A stretch of 64,000 bases of DNA, taken from NCBI RefSeq assembly GCF_031822435.1, contig NZ_JAVQLW010000002.1, positions 124,001 through 188,000 on the forward strand. The letters run 5' to 3'. Under the pieces are notes generated by a model, which was given only the letters and a program-made list of their open reading frames with translations, searched no databases and was not told where the DNA came from. The translations under genes were made by a program, and so were the position numbers. Below are positions 8,015-16,875 of this stretch, one piece after another (position 1 is the first letter of the stretch; each line of letters begins with the position of its first letter). Origin of the DNA: Paracoccus sp. MBLB3053. Its GTDB lineage: Bacteria; Pseudomonadota; Alphaproteobacteria; Rhodobacterales; Rhodobacteraceae.

Positions 8015-11000
8015 GCCCCGAACCCGCGCATGCGACGGATGAGTACCGGGCCGATCAGGCGTGCGGCGGTGGCATTGACCATCTCGGCATGGCGAAACGG
8101 CAGGTCGATGCGTTCAAGCGCCTCCGCGTGCTCGAGCCATAGCGCCGGATCGAAGCGGTTGCCGTTTTGCCCAGCGGCGCAAAAATGCAGCACACTGCCG
8201 CCGAAGCGCCGATGGAGATGGGAACGCAGCAAGCGGTTCGTGCCGGCGACGAGCCGGGTCACTGCGTCCAGAACCGTCTCGGGAAGCGTGGCAAGCGACG
8301 AGTCACCCCGGCGCAGAAAATTCACCACCTTGGCGCGCGTTTCCAGTTCGGGATGCGCTTCCGGGTCATGCCCGGCAATGGCGAGAAGGGCGCGCAACGA
8401 GGCGGCATCGTCAAGTTCGGGCAGCGCGCGCCATGTCTCGGCGGGATAGGCATCCAGAAGCGCGAGCATGCCGACTTCGCGCCCCCTGTCCTGCAATTGC
8501 ACCGCGATTTCATGGGCCAGCACGCCGCCGACTGACCAGCCGGCCAGGTGGATCATGCCTTCCGGCGCCAGGTCGGTGATCGCGCGAAGATAAATTGCGG
8601 CCAGTTCGCCCAGCGACGCTGGCACGGGGCCTCCATCCAGAAGCGGCGACTGGAGCGCGTAGACCGGACGATCGTCCAAGGCCGGCGCAAGGCGGCGATA
8701 GCACCAGCCCAGCCCGCCTGCCGGATGCAGCAGGAAAAGGGGAGCGCCGCCGGACGCGTGTCGCAAGGGCAGGATCATTCCCAGACCGGCATCCTCGCGT
8801 CCGGTTTCCAGCGCGGTGGCCAGCGCCGAGATCACCGGCGTCTCGAAGATCTGGCCAAGGCCGGGATCATGGCCGAATTCCCTCGAGATGCTGAGGAGAA
8901 GCGACAGCGCCGAGAGGGAATCTCCGCCCAGGGCGAAGAAATCCGCCTCGCGCATGGGGGTCTGCGGCAGCGAGAGGATCTCGGCGTAAAGCGCGGCAAG
9001 CCTTGTCTCGATCGGGCCCTTGGCGGGTGTGCCCTTGGGGGCGGCGACCTCGGGTGCGGGCAGCGCGGCGCGGTCCAGCTTGCCGTTCGCTGTAACCGGC
9101 AGGGCAGAAAGCGGCATGATATGCGCAGGGATCATATGCGCGGGCAGGTGCCGGGCCAGATGCGCTTGCAATCTGGTTGCGTCAAGCCCGGCTTTGGGCA
9201 CGACATAGGCGACCAGCTGCAGACCGTCGCCAAGCGGGCGGGGCAAGACCACTGCCTCGTCCAGCATGGTGCTGGAATGCAGCGCGGCCTCGATCTCGCC
9301 CAGTTCGACCCGCATGCCGCGGATCTTCACCTGTTGGTCGCGGCGGCCGAGATAGGTCACCGCGCCATCGGCGCGCCGCATGGCGAGGTCGCCGGTCGCG
9401 TAGATCCGTTCGCCAGGACGGAACGGGTCGGAAAGGAAGCTCTTGGCGGTCAGGTCAGGCTGGCCCAGATAGCCACGCGCAAGCTGCACCCCGCCAAGGA
9501 AAAGCTCTCCCGCGACGCCTTCGGGGACCGGGCGCCCCAGCGGGTCAAGGATGTAGAGCCGCGTGTTCCAGACCGGATGGCCGATCGGCAGGGGTCGGCT
9601 TGTGTCCTGCGGCCCGGCCTCCCAGTAGCTGACATCGACGGCGGCCTCGGTCGGTCCATAGAGATTGTGCAACTCGGCGCGGATATGGCTGTGGAACTTT
9701 TCGCGATGCTCGGCGGTCAGCGCCTCGCCCGAACAGAAGACGCGGTCGAGCGCCACCCCTTGCGAGGCGGGCGATGCGAGAAAGGCCGAGAGCATCGAGG
9801 GCACGAAATGTATCGCGGTGATGTTCTCGCGCCGGATCAGCTCGGCGATCGCCGACGGATCGCGATGCGCGCCGGGCGGGGCCAGAACCAGTGTCCCGCC
9901 GCAAAGGAAGGGCAGGAACAGTTCCCAGACCGAGACGTCGAAGGTGATGGGCGTCTTCTGCAGGATGCGGTCCGAGCGGGTGAAGCCGTAATGGTCGCGC
10001 ATCCACAGAAGCCGGTTCACGATCGACCGGTGCTCGATCATCACGCCCTTGGGTTCGCCGGTCGAACCCGAGGTGAAAAGCACATAGGCCAGATCATCTG
10101 GCGCCGGTCGGGGCAGTGGTACTTCGGAGCCTTGCTGACCACTAGTCTTGGCCCTTTCATGCGGCCAATCTTGCGGGGCGAAGGGGATGGCCGCGCCGTC
10201 GCAGTCAAGCCCCGTTTCGGCCAGCAGGATCGCCGCGTCGGTCCGGGCGATCAGGCGGGCAAGCCGCGCGGGCGGGTTTTCTGGGTCAAGCGGCACATAG
10301 GCTGACCCAGCGCGCAGCACGGCCAGCAGTGCCACGGCCAGATGCTCGCATCGGGGCAGGGCGATCGCGACGAGCCTGTCCGGACCCGCGCCAAGCGCGA
10401 CCAGTACTTCGGTAAGCGCCGCGGATCGGCGGTCAAGCTCGGCGTAGCTGAGCGAAACTTCCCCGAAACGCACCGCCTCGGCATCCGGTCTTGCTTTCAT
10501 CTGCGCCTCGATCAGCGCGGTCAGGCTGGTTGGTTCAAGCGCACGATCAGTGGCGTTCACATCCCTGGTCAGCTGGGCATGTTCGGCGGGGGTGACGGTC
10601 TGGACATCGGCCAGCCGCCCGGCTCCGAAAGCCCCGGCGAGGTATCCTGCCAGGCGCTCGGCATGGCTTGCCGTCTCGGTTGCGGCATAAAGCAGGGGGT
10701 TCGCGTCGATTTCCAGCGCAAGGCTTGCCTCGGCATCGCCACGGAAGGTCACGGAAAGGTCGTCAACAGCGCCCGCGCCAAGGATATGCAGGCGAACATC
10801 CAGCCCTGCAAAGCGCGGCGGTATATCGAAGGGCTGGAGGTTGACGATGGGGCCGTAGAGACGATCCTCGGGCGCCGTGCGATGAAGATCGCGGCGCAGT
10901 TGCTCGGACCGGTAGCGCCCGTGCCTGCGGATGCGCGCCAGCCTGGCCGCGCCATCCTGCAGGGTCTCGGCAAGGGGGCGCTGCTCATCGGCGCTCCAGC

Positions 11001-11907
11001 GCAAGGGCAGCACATTCATCCACATGCAGGGCACGCGCGCCGCCTTGCTGCCAAAGCGCAGGGCGTGAGGGATGCCGACCACCCGATCACCCTCGCCCGA
11101 GACCCGCGAGAGGTAGTCTGTCGCAAGCAGCGTCAGCAGATCGGGCCATGCGCGGCCCAGATCCGATGCCGCGCGCCGCAAATTCGCGCAGAAATCGGGA
11201 TCGAGCTCGATCCGCCTGCGGTGAAAGCCATGGGCCGAGAGCGCGCGCCCTTGCGCGGGCGAGGCGGCGCGTTCCAGCCCTGCCAGTTCGGTCTGCCAGA
11301 AAGCCGCATCGCGCGAGCGATGGGGCGAGACGCGATAGGCGGCATCCTCGGCCAGCGCATCGGCGACGGGGGCAAAGGGTTCGGGCAGGGGCGCGTCTAT
11401 GGTCAGGGCAGAATAGATCTCGGCCATGCGGTTGGTCAGTAGGACGATGCCATAGCCGTCGATCACCAGATGATGCAGGCGCTGATACCAGAAATGCCGC
11501 TGCGGCCCGAGCCGGAAAAGACAGAACCGGGCAAGCTGGTCGCAGGACAGATCCAGGGCCCGCGCGCTGTCCGACGCCATCCGGGCAAGGGCCTCGGCCT
11601 CGGGGTCGGCGAAGCCCGAGAGATCCGCGCATTCCAGCACGGGCGGCCGCGCATCGAGCCATTGCACGGGCCGTCCATCGACGAAGCCAAAGCGCGCCCT
11701 GAGCGCTTCGCATTGCGCCATCGTCGCGGCATGGGCGGTCCTGAAGCGTTCGACATCCAGCGCGCCGATCAGTTCGACGTACTGCCCGGTATTCAGGATC
11801 GGATTGGTCGGGTCGATCGACTGGGCGAACCACATTCCCTCCTGCGCTTCGGTCAGGGGCAGGGCAGGGCGCGATGGCAAATCAACCGAGGAAATATCAA
11901 GCGTCAT
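8011..11907 (-). CDS. single-module non-ribosomal peptide synthetase, EntF-like (C-A-PCP-TE), predicted serine-activating
   Basis: The protein has 1298 residues, almost exactly EntF size. The condensation domain carries HHLVIDG at 145-151. The adenylation domain shows LFTSGSTGEPKGVM, NLYGPTEAAVD and NGKLDRAALP. The carrier domain has FFALGGDSLSAL (phosphopantetheine Ser) and the C-terminal thioesterase has GWSVGG with a late His (FRHAEM). Specificity positions read from FDVSVWE, AIHFVPS, RVFCSGEAL and NLYGPTEAAVDVS give DVWHFSLVDK, the EntF serine code. The expected product is a cyclic trimer of acyl-serine, as in enterobactin. No entABCE-type genes, MbtH or phosphopantetheinyl transferase are in the window, so partners must be elsewhere or the acyl group differs. 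Confidence 0.93.
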   Translation of the reverse strand: MTLDISSVDLPSRPALPLTEAQEGMWFAQSIDPTNPILNTGQYVELIGALDVERFRTAHAATMAQCEALRARFGFVDGRPVQWLDARPPVLECADLSGFADPEAEALARMASDSARALDLSCDQLARFCLFRLGPQRHFWYQRLHHLVIDGYGIVLLTNRMAEIYSALTIDAPLPEPFAPVADALAEDAAYRVSPHRSRDAAFWQTELAGLERAASPAQGRALSAHGFHRRRIELDPDFCANLRRAASDLGRAWPDLLTLLATDYLSRVSGEGDRVVGIPHALRFGSKAARVPCMWMNVLPLRWSADEQRPLAETLQDGAARLARIRRHGRYRSEQLRRDLHRTAPEDRLYGPIVNLQPFDIPPRFAGLDVRLHILGAGAVDDLSVTFRGDAEASLALEIDANPLLYAATETASHAERLAGYLAGAFGAGRLADVQTVTPAEHAQLTRDVNATDRALEPTSLTALIEAQMKARPDAEAVRFGEVSLSYAELDRRSAALTEVLVALGAGPDRLVAIALPRCEHLAVALLAVLRAGSAYVPLDPENPPARLARLIARTDAAILLAETGLDCDGAAIPFAPQDWPHERAKTSGQQGSEVPLPRPAPDDLAYVLFTSGSTGEPKGVMIEHRSIVNRLLWMRDHYGFTRSDRILQKTPITFDVSVWELFLPFLCGGTLVLAPPGAHRDPSAIAELIRRENITAIHFVPSMLSAFLASPASQGVALDRVFCSGEALTAEHREKFHSHIRAELHNLYGPTEAAVDVSYWEAGPQDTSRPLPIGHPVWNTRLYILDPLGRPVPEGVAGELFLGGVQLARGYLGQPDLTAKSFLSDPFRPGERIYATGDLAMRRADGAVTYLGRRDQQVKIRGMRVELGEIEAALHSSTMLDEAVVLPRPLGDGLQLVAYVVPKAGLDATRLQAHLARHLPAHMIPAHIMPLSALPVTANGKLDRAALPAPEVAAPKGTPAKGPIETRLAALYAEILSLPQTPMREADFFALGGDSLSALSLLLSISREFGHDPGLGQIFETPVISALATALETGREDAGLGMILPLRHASGGAPLFLLHPAGGLGWCYRRLAPALDDRPVYALQSPLLDGGPVPASLGELAAIYLRAITDLAPEGMIHLAGWSVGGVLAHEIAVQLQDRGREVGMLALLDAYPAETWRALPELDDAASLRALLAIAGHDPEAHPELETRAKVVNFLRRGDSSLATLPETVLDAVTRLVAGTNRLLRSHLHRRFGGSVLHFCAAGQNGNRFDPALWLEHAEALERIDLPFRHAEMVNATAARLIGPVLIRRMRGFGA

Positions 11908-12038
11908 GAGCAGTCGTTCGGGACAGTGGTGCGGGCAGGTCGTGGTTGCGCTAGAATTGTTTACTTATTCAGTCAAGAAGTTGGTCTGGTCAAGCCAAGG
12001 GGCAACTCATTGATTTTTCTGAGATCGCTTGGCTTCTC

Positions 12039-12054
12039 GCGACAAGTTGCGACA
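12039..12054 (+). promoter_or_regulatory. GCGACA-N4-GCGACA direct repeat upstream of the YncE-like gene (probable response-regulator operator)
   Basis: Two exact GCGACA hexamers lie at 12039-12044 and 12049-12054, a 10-base period, in CTCGCGACAAGTTGCGACAAAT. The same arrangement recurs upstream of the TonB receptor (13687-13702). Tandem hexamers one helical turn apart are the usual site of OmpR-family regulators, and one is encoded at 16156. The site lies between the divergent synthetase (minus) and YncE-like (plus) genes and could control both. Confidence 0.6.
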
Positions 12055-12206
12055 AATAAGCCTGTGCGCCGTCTTGCGCGCCGCGACATTGGATGGTTCT
12101 AGATCGACGGCGCCAGCCCTTAAGCCAGCCAAGAATTTCTGCCCTTGCCCCCTCGCAAAGCGAGATTGCATGGGGCAAGCATCCTCTGGACGACAAGGAA
12201 ACTGTC

Positions 12207-13610
12207 ATGGCGACGCCTTTGATTTCCCACATGCGCCTGATGCTTTGCGCATCTGCCCTGGCCCTGACCGCGACTGCGGGCGCGTCTGTGGCCGAGACCC
12301 ATTTCACCAAATCCCTGACCGAATTCCCTGGTCGGGTTCAGGCCAGCGGGGCCGAGCGCGGCCAGCCGATCTACAAGGGCGGCAAGGCGGTCATCTCGGG
12401 CAAAGACCTCATACCGGGCCAGACCGTCACCCTCATGCGCGGCGACAAGACCTTGAACGCCGAGCCGATCACCGTCGATGACAAGGGCGAATTCAGCCTG
12501 ACCATCGAGGTGGATGCCGATGCGCAGACCGGGCTGCAGCCCGTTGTCGTGATCGCCGAGAATCCCGCGGCCGCCGATGTCGTGCAGATGAAGATCTCGC
12601 CCGAAGTGCCGGTTTCCGGCGCCGAGAAGTTCGAGATCGCGAGCGAGGTCGTGACGCCCGGAATGTACCAGGTCAAGGCCAGCGAAGAAGGACCGGTCTT
12701 CGTGACCGCCTCGATCGGACGTCCGCCGGTCAAGGAAGCAAAGCTTGTCAAGATCGACCCCGAGACGCTCAAGGTCGCGGCCGAGGCGGTTCCCGCCGCT
12801 GCCCCCGCGCGTGAGGATGGCAAGGATGCGGGGCTTTTCGCGGTCTATGGCGTCGATGTGGACAATGCCAATGGCAATGTCTGGGTCACCAATACCCGCC
12901 AGAACACCGCGAGCGTCTACAAGCAATCCGACCTGTCGCTGGTCAAGCAGTTCGAGCCAGGCGCCGTGCCCCATGCCCGCGACGTGATCGTGGACGAGGC
13001 CAATGGCCGGGCCTATGCCAGCGCGACCGGCACGCCGAATATCGAGGTCTTCGACATCGAGACGCTCGAAAAGCTGGAGCCGATCACGCTGCAATCTACT
13101 ATCCGGGGCGAGGAATTCTCGACCATGGCGCTGGATATCGACGAGGCGGGCGGCAAGCTGGTCACGGTAAGCATCGCGACGCCGGAAGCGGCCATCGTCG
13201 ACCTGAAGACGGGCGACGCCAAGGTCATCCGCCTGCCGGGCGTCAAGACCGCCTCGGGCGTGGCCTATGACCCGCAGGAAGGTCTGATCTTCGTCGCCGC
13301 GCAGGGCACCGACAACCTGGTGATCGTCAAGGCCGAAACCGGAGAAGTGCTTCATGACGTGCCCGTCGGGGCAGGCGCGCTGAACGTGGCCTTTGAACCG
13401 AAAAGCCGCCATGCCTTTGTCGCGAACCGCGGCGCGGGCACGATCACCGTCGTCGATCCCCGGGGCAATATCATTGCCAATCTCGATGCCGGCAGCATGC
13501 CGAACCAGCTGCGCGCGGATGGCCGGGGCAATGTCTGGGCGGTTAACAAGGCCCGCGGAGAAGACGACCCCGTCGGAGACCGTATCTGGCGCATCACGCC
13601 GAAAGAGTGA
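12207..13610 (+). CDS. secreted YncE-like beta-propeller protein
   Basis: The start at 12207 is chosen because AAGGAA lies seven bases before it and a signal peptide follows directly (MRLMLCASALALTATAGASVA). The mature protein is about 440 residues. An N-terminal Ig-like segment (about 40-150) precedes YVTN-type propeller blades: VYGVDVDNANGNVWVTNTR, AVPHARDVIVDEANGRAYAS, VAYDPQEGLIFVAAQGTDN, NVAFEPKSRHAFVANRGAG. E. coli yncE is also adjacent to a TonB-receptor gene (yncD), and here the next gene is a FepA-like receptor sharing the same upstream repeat. A periplasmic partner role in siderophore uptake is inferred; the biochemical activity is unknown. A strong terminator follows. Confidence 0.85.
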   Translation: MATPLISHMRLMLCASALALTATAGASVAETHFTKSLTEFPGRVQASGAERGQPIYKGGKAVISGKDLIPGQTVTLMRGDKTLNAEPITVDDKGEFSLTIEVDADAQTGLQPVVVIAENPAAADVVQMKISPEVPVSGAEKFEIASEVVTPGMYQVKASEEGPVFVTASIGRPPVKEAKLVKIDPETLKVAAEAVPAAAPAREDGKDAGLFAVYGVDVDNANGNVWVTNTRQNTASVYKQSDLSLVKQFEPGAVPHARDVIVDEANGRAYASATGTPNIEVFDIETLEKLEPITLQSTIRGEEFSTMALDIDEAGGKLVTVSIATPEAAIVDLKTGDAKVIRLPGVKTASGVAYDPQEGLIFVAAQGTDNLVIVKAETGEVLHDVPVGAGALNVAFEPKSRHAFVANRGAGTITVVDPRGNIIANLDAGSMPNQLRADGRGNVWAVNKARGEDDPVGDRIWRITPKE

Positions 13611-13640
13611 TCCCGTTTCAGTCTGAGCCGTCTGATCGCG

Positions 13641-13670
13641 CCCCGCAGCAATACTGCGGGGCGTTTTTTT
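13641..13670 (+). terminator. rho-independent terminator after the YncE-like gene
   Basis: The perfect 8-bp stem CCCCGCAG/CTGCGGGG with loop CAATA is followed by CGTTTTTTT. It lies 30 bases after the stop codon and separates the propeller gene from the receptor gene, which therefore needs its own promoter. Confidence 0.92.
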
Positions 13671-13686
13671 CCGAATGTGACTGTTT

Positions 13687-13702
13687 GCGACATTTCGCGA
13701 CA
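13687..13702 (+). promoter_or_regulatory. GCGACA-N4-GCGACA direct repeat upstream of the TonB receptor (probable response-regulator operator)
   Basis: GCGACA occurs at 13687-13692 and 13697-13702 in TTTGCGACATTTCGCGACAAAAG, the same spacing and nearly the same flanks as the copy at 12039. It lies about 105 bases before the receptor start and just after the upstream terminator, a suitable place for an activator site. Confidence 0.62.
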
Positions 13703-13805
13703 AAAGACTTTGCCTGCAGCCATTGAAGCACGCGGTCACAAATGGTTGAAGCGGGCAGCCCGCCTCGCCGCCAGCAATCTTCCAGAAACATTCCAGGAAA
13801 ATCAA

Positions 13806-16064
13806 ATGGCGACGCCCCTCATGCGCCCTGCCACCGGCACGGCAATCTGTCTTCTCATGTCACTTCCCGTCTTTGCCGGGGCCGCGATCGCGCAAGAGGC
13901 CGCCGCGCCGGAGCCGAGCGCGGTGGTTCTTGAAACCGTCGTCCTGTCCGCCGAAGACCAGAACAAGCAGGCTTTGGGTGCCTCGGTGATCACCGAGAGT
14001 GATCTCGCAAAGGCCCCGGTTGTGAACGACATCTCGGAAATCGTGCGCAAGATGCCGGGGGTCAACCTGACCGGCAACAATACCAGCGGCCAGCGTGGCA
14101 ACAACCGCCAGATAGACATCCGTGGCATGGGACCGGAAAACACCCTGATCCTGATCGACGGCAAGCCCGTGATGTCGCGCAACGCGGTCAAGATGAGCCG
14201 CGGCGGCGAACGCGACACGCGCGGCGATTCGAATTGGGTTCCGGCCGAGATGATCGAACGCATCGAGGTCCTGCGCGGCCCCGCGGCGGCGCGCTATGGC
14301 TCTGGCTCGGCGGGCGGGGTGGTCAACATCATCACCAAGCGTCCCGAGACCCTGACCGGGCAGGTCAGCATGCATACGACCCAGCCCGAAAGCAGCAAGG
14401 AAGGGGCAACCAACCGAACGAATTTCATGCTGGCCGGACCGGCGGGCGAGGACTTCACCTTCCGTATCTTCGGCAATTACAACCGCTCTGAACCCGATTC
14501 AGCCGACATCAATCCCGCCGAATTGGATGACGACGGCGAAGAGGTCGTGATGGCCGGGACCGAGGGCGTCATCAACAAGGACATAAGCACGCTCCTGACC
14601 TGGCACGGGATCGAGGGCCACGAGATTGATCTGGAATGGAACTTCTCGCGTCAGGGCAACCTTTACGCGGGTGACACGCGCACCGGGGTAACCGACGAGC
14701 AATACAACTCGCTCCTGGGCGAGGAAACCAACCGGATGTATCGCAACACCCTCGCGATCACCCATCGCGGTGAATATGGCTTCGGTGAATCGAACAGCTA
14801 CCTGCAATGGGAAAATACTCGTAACTCGCGCCTCTGCTCGGGCCTTTCGGGTGGTCCCGAGGACAGTATCGACATGACCTGTGTCGATACGGATGGCGAC
14901 GGCGAGGATGATGCCCCGGCCTTCCAAACCATTACGCTTGATAACGTCACCGCCAAATCCGAATGGATTCTCCCGATGACGGTGGCCAAACGTGCCAGCC
15001 GTGTGACCTTCGGCGCGGAATATCGAGGCGAATTCATGGATGACCCCCATTCCATCGCGAACGAGATCCAGGACGACGGCGTTGCCGAAGAAAGCGGTGT
15101 CGATGCCGATCCGGCCAACCGCGACCCGAGCACCCAGCAGAACACCATCGGTCTTTACGCAGAGGCCAATATCGAATGGTCGGACCAGTTGACGCTGACA
15201 CCCGGCCTGCGCTTCGACTACAACGACAATTTCGGCTCGAACTGGTCACCCAGCCTGAATGCCGAATATGCGTTCAACGATTCATGGACCCTGAAATTGG
15301 GCGTGGCGCGGGCCTTCAAGACCCCGAACCTGTTCCAGTTGAACCCGAACTATGTCTATCGCACCCGCGGGAACGGCTGCCCCTATATCGATGGCGAACA
15401 GGTCGGCGGCCCCTGCTATGTGCTGGGCAACCCGGACCTCGAAGCCGAGCGCAGCTGGAACAAGGAAATCGGCGTCGCCTATCAGGGCCAGACCGGCATC
15501 AACGGCAGCCTGACTTTCTTCCACAACGATTATGACAATCGCATCGGCTCGGGCACCTATCAGTATAATGACGGGGCCGAGACGAACCGGCTCTATCGCT
15601 GGGAGAACCAGAAGAATGCGGTGATCTCGGGCATCGAGGGCAATTTCTCGACGCCGCTGGGCGATCGCTTCGCCTTCAACGCGAACTTCACCAAGATGAT
15701 CAAATCCGAGATGGAGAACGGCCAGCCGCTGAGCCTTGTTCCGGATTATACGATCAACTCGTCGCTCGACTGGTTTGCCACCGATGCGATTACCGTGACC
15801 CTTGCCGCCACCCATTACGGCGAGATCGAGGCCACCTCGGTCAACCCGACCACCGGTGCGGATTACGAGGACCCGGATTCGCGCGATCCCTATACACTGG
15901 TCAATCTGGGCGGGACGTGGGATATGTCCGAACAGGCACGGCTCTCGGCGGGGATCTCGAACCTCTTTGACAAGACGGTTCTCAGGACGGATTCCGGCGA
16001 GGGGGCGAATACCTTCAATGAACCCGGACGTGCGTTCTACATGACGCTGACCTCGACCTTCTGA
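13806..16064 (+). CDS. FepA/PfeA-type TonB-dependent outer-membrane receptor for catecholate siderophores
   Basis: The ATG at 13806 is chosen (AGGAA upstream, signal peptide ending AGAAIA-QEA), giving 752 residues. The TonB box region is LETVVLSAEDQN. The plug contains DISEIVRKMPGVNLTGN, QIDIRGMGPENTLILIDGKP, then SRGGERDTRGDSNWVP and EMIERIEVLRGPAAARYGS, which match the FepA/PfeA/BfnH group closely. The C-terminus NEPGRAFYMTLTSTF ends in Phe as expected for barrel assembly. It would import ferric enterobactin-like siderophores with TonB-ExbBD, none of which is encoded in the window. The neighbouring two-component system copies the pfeRS-pfeA arrangement of Pseudomonas. Confidence 0.94.
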   Translation: MATPLMRPATGTAICLLMSLPVFAGAAIAQEAAAPEPSAVVLETVVLSAEDQNKQALGASVITESDLAKAPVVNDISEIVRKMPGVNLTGNNTSGQRGNNRQIDIRGMGPENTLILIDGKPVMSRNAVKMSRGGERDTRGDSNWVPAEMIERIEVLRGPAAARYGSGSAGGVVNIITKRPETLTGQVSMHTTQPESSKEGATNRTNFMLAGPAGEDFTFRIFGNYNRSEPDSADINPAELDDDGEEVVMAGTEGVINKDISTLLTWHGIEGHEIDLEWNFSRQGNLYAGDTRTGVTDEQYNSLLGEETNRMYRNTLAITHRGEYGFGESNSYLQWENTRNSRLCSGLSGGPEDSIDMTCVDTDGDGEDDAPAFQTITLDNVTAKSEWILPMTVAKRASRVTFGAEYRGEFMDDPHSIANEIQDDGVAEESGVDADPANRDPSTQQNTIGLYAEANIEWSDQLTLTPGLRFDYNDNFGSNWSPSLNAEYAFNDSWTLKLGVARAFKTPNLFQLNPNYVYRTRGNGCPYIDGEQVGGPCYVLGNPDLEAERSWNKEIGVAYQGQTGINGSLTFFHNDYDNRIGSGTYQYNDGAETNRLYRWENQKNAVISGIEGNFSTPLGDRFAFNANFTKMIKSEMENGQPLSLVPDYTINSSLDWFATDAITVTLAATHYGEIEATSVNPTTGADYEDPDSRDPYTLVNLGGTWDMSEQARLSAGISNLFDKTVLRTDSGEGANTFNEPGRAFYMTLTSTF

Positions 16065-16155
16065 TTCCGAAGGCGCCTTGGCGCCTTTGGCCGAAAGACC
16101 TGCGGCGGCACTTCCGGTGCCGCCGCCCTGCGATTTGCTGAACCAGTTGTCTCCA

Positions 16156-16875
16156 ATGACCGAAGTCAAGGAACCCAAGATCCTGATCGTCGATGACGCC
16201 CGCGAAATCCGCGAGCCTCTGGGCGTCTACCTGCGCCGCCACGGATTGCGCACGCGCCTGGCCGCCAATGTCGGCGAGGCACGCCGCGCATTGTCCGAAG
16301 AGCCGGTGCACCTCGTCCTTCTTGATGTCATGATGCCGGGAGAGGACGGGTTGAGCCTCTGCCGCGAGCTTGCTGCTGACCGTCGCCTGCCGGTGATCCT
16401 GCTGACCGCCCGAACGAGACAGGAGGACCGCGTGACGGGGCTCGAGCTTGGGGCCGATGACTACGTGTCGAAGCCCTTCGATCCGCGCGAATTGCTGGCC
16501 CGCATTCGCGCCGTTCTGCGCCGCGCCCCGCCCAAGAAGCGCGACCTCATCCTGATGCGCCGCAGCTTCGGCGGGCTGATCCATGACCCCGACCGCCGGT
16601 GCGTGATCCTTGCCGATGGAAACAGCATTGACCTGACCAGCGGCGAGAACCGGTTGCTCGGCTTGCTCTTGGACCAGCCGGGTCAGGTTCAATCCCGCGC
16701 CCGGCTTCTGGACCTGCTTCATGGCCGAGAGGCACGCGCCTATGATCGGACCGTCGACAACACGATCAGCCGCTTGCGCCACAAGATCGAGCAGGACCCG
16801 AAACACCCCGTCCTGATCGTGACCGAATGGGGCGGCGGGTACCGGCTTGCTGCCGAGGTCGAGGCATTGCCGTGA
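16156..16875 (+). CDS. OmpR-family response regulator (PfeR-like)
   Basis: The start MTEVKEPKILIVDDAREI at 16156 gives 239 residues. The receiver domain has the acidic pair DD, the phospho-acceptor Asp in LVLLDVMMPGEDGL, the Thr in LLTARTR and the Lys in ADDYVSKPFDPREL. The C-terminal winged helix includes VQSRARLLDLLHG and AYDRTVDNTISRLRHKIE. The kinase gene overlaps its stop by 4 bases. Directly downstream of a FepA/PfeA-type receptor, it most likely activates that gene in response to the siderophore, as PfeR does. The GCGACA direct repeats upstream of the receptor and the YncE-like gene are its candidate sites. Confidence 0.9.
   Translation: MTEVKEPKILIVDDAREIREPLGVYLRRHGLRTRLAANVGEARRALSEEPVHLVLLDVMMPGEDGLSLCRELAADRRLPVILLTARTRQEDRVTGLELGADDYVSKPFDPRELLARIRAVLRRAPPKKRDLILMRRSFGGLIHDPDRRCVILADGNSIDLTSGENRLLGLLLDQPGQVQSRARLLDLLHGREARAYDRTVDNTISRLRHKIEQDPKHPVLIVTEWGGGYRLAAEVEALP

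Noticed and set aside
8548..10305. 585-codon plus-strand open frame
   Set aside because: It is antisense to the EntF-like synthetase, whose domains are unmistakable on the minus strand.
11908..12038. Possible Fur, RirA or Irr site upstream of the EntF-like gene
   Set aside because: An AT-rich stretch with TTGACT on the minus strand looks like a normal promoter, but no iron-regulator box could be matched with confidence.
12120..13805. 561-codon minus-strand open frame
   Set aside because: It is antisense to the YncE-like propeller gene and runs through its terminator.
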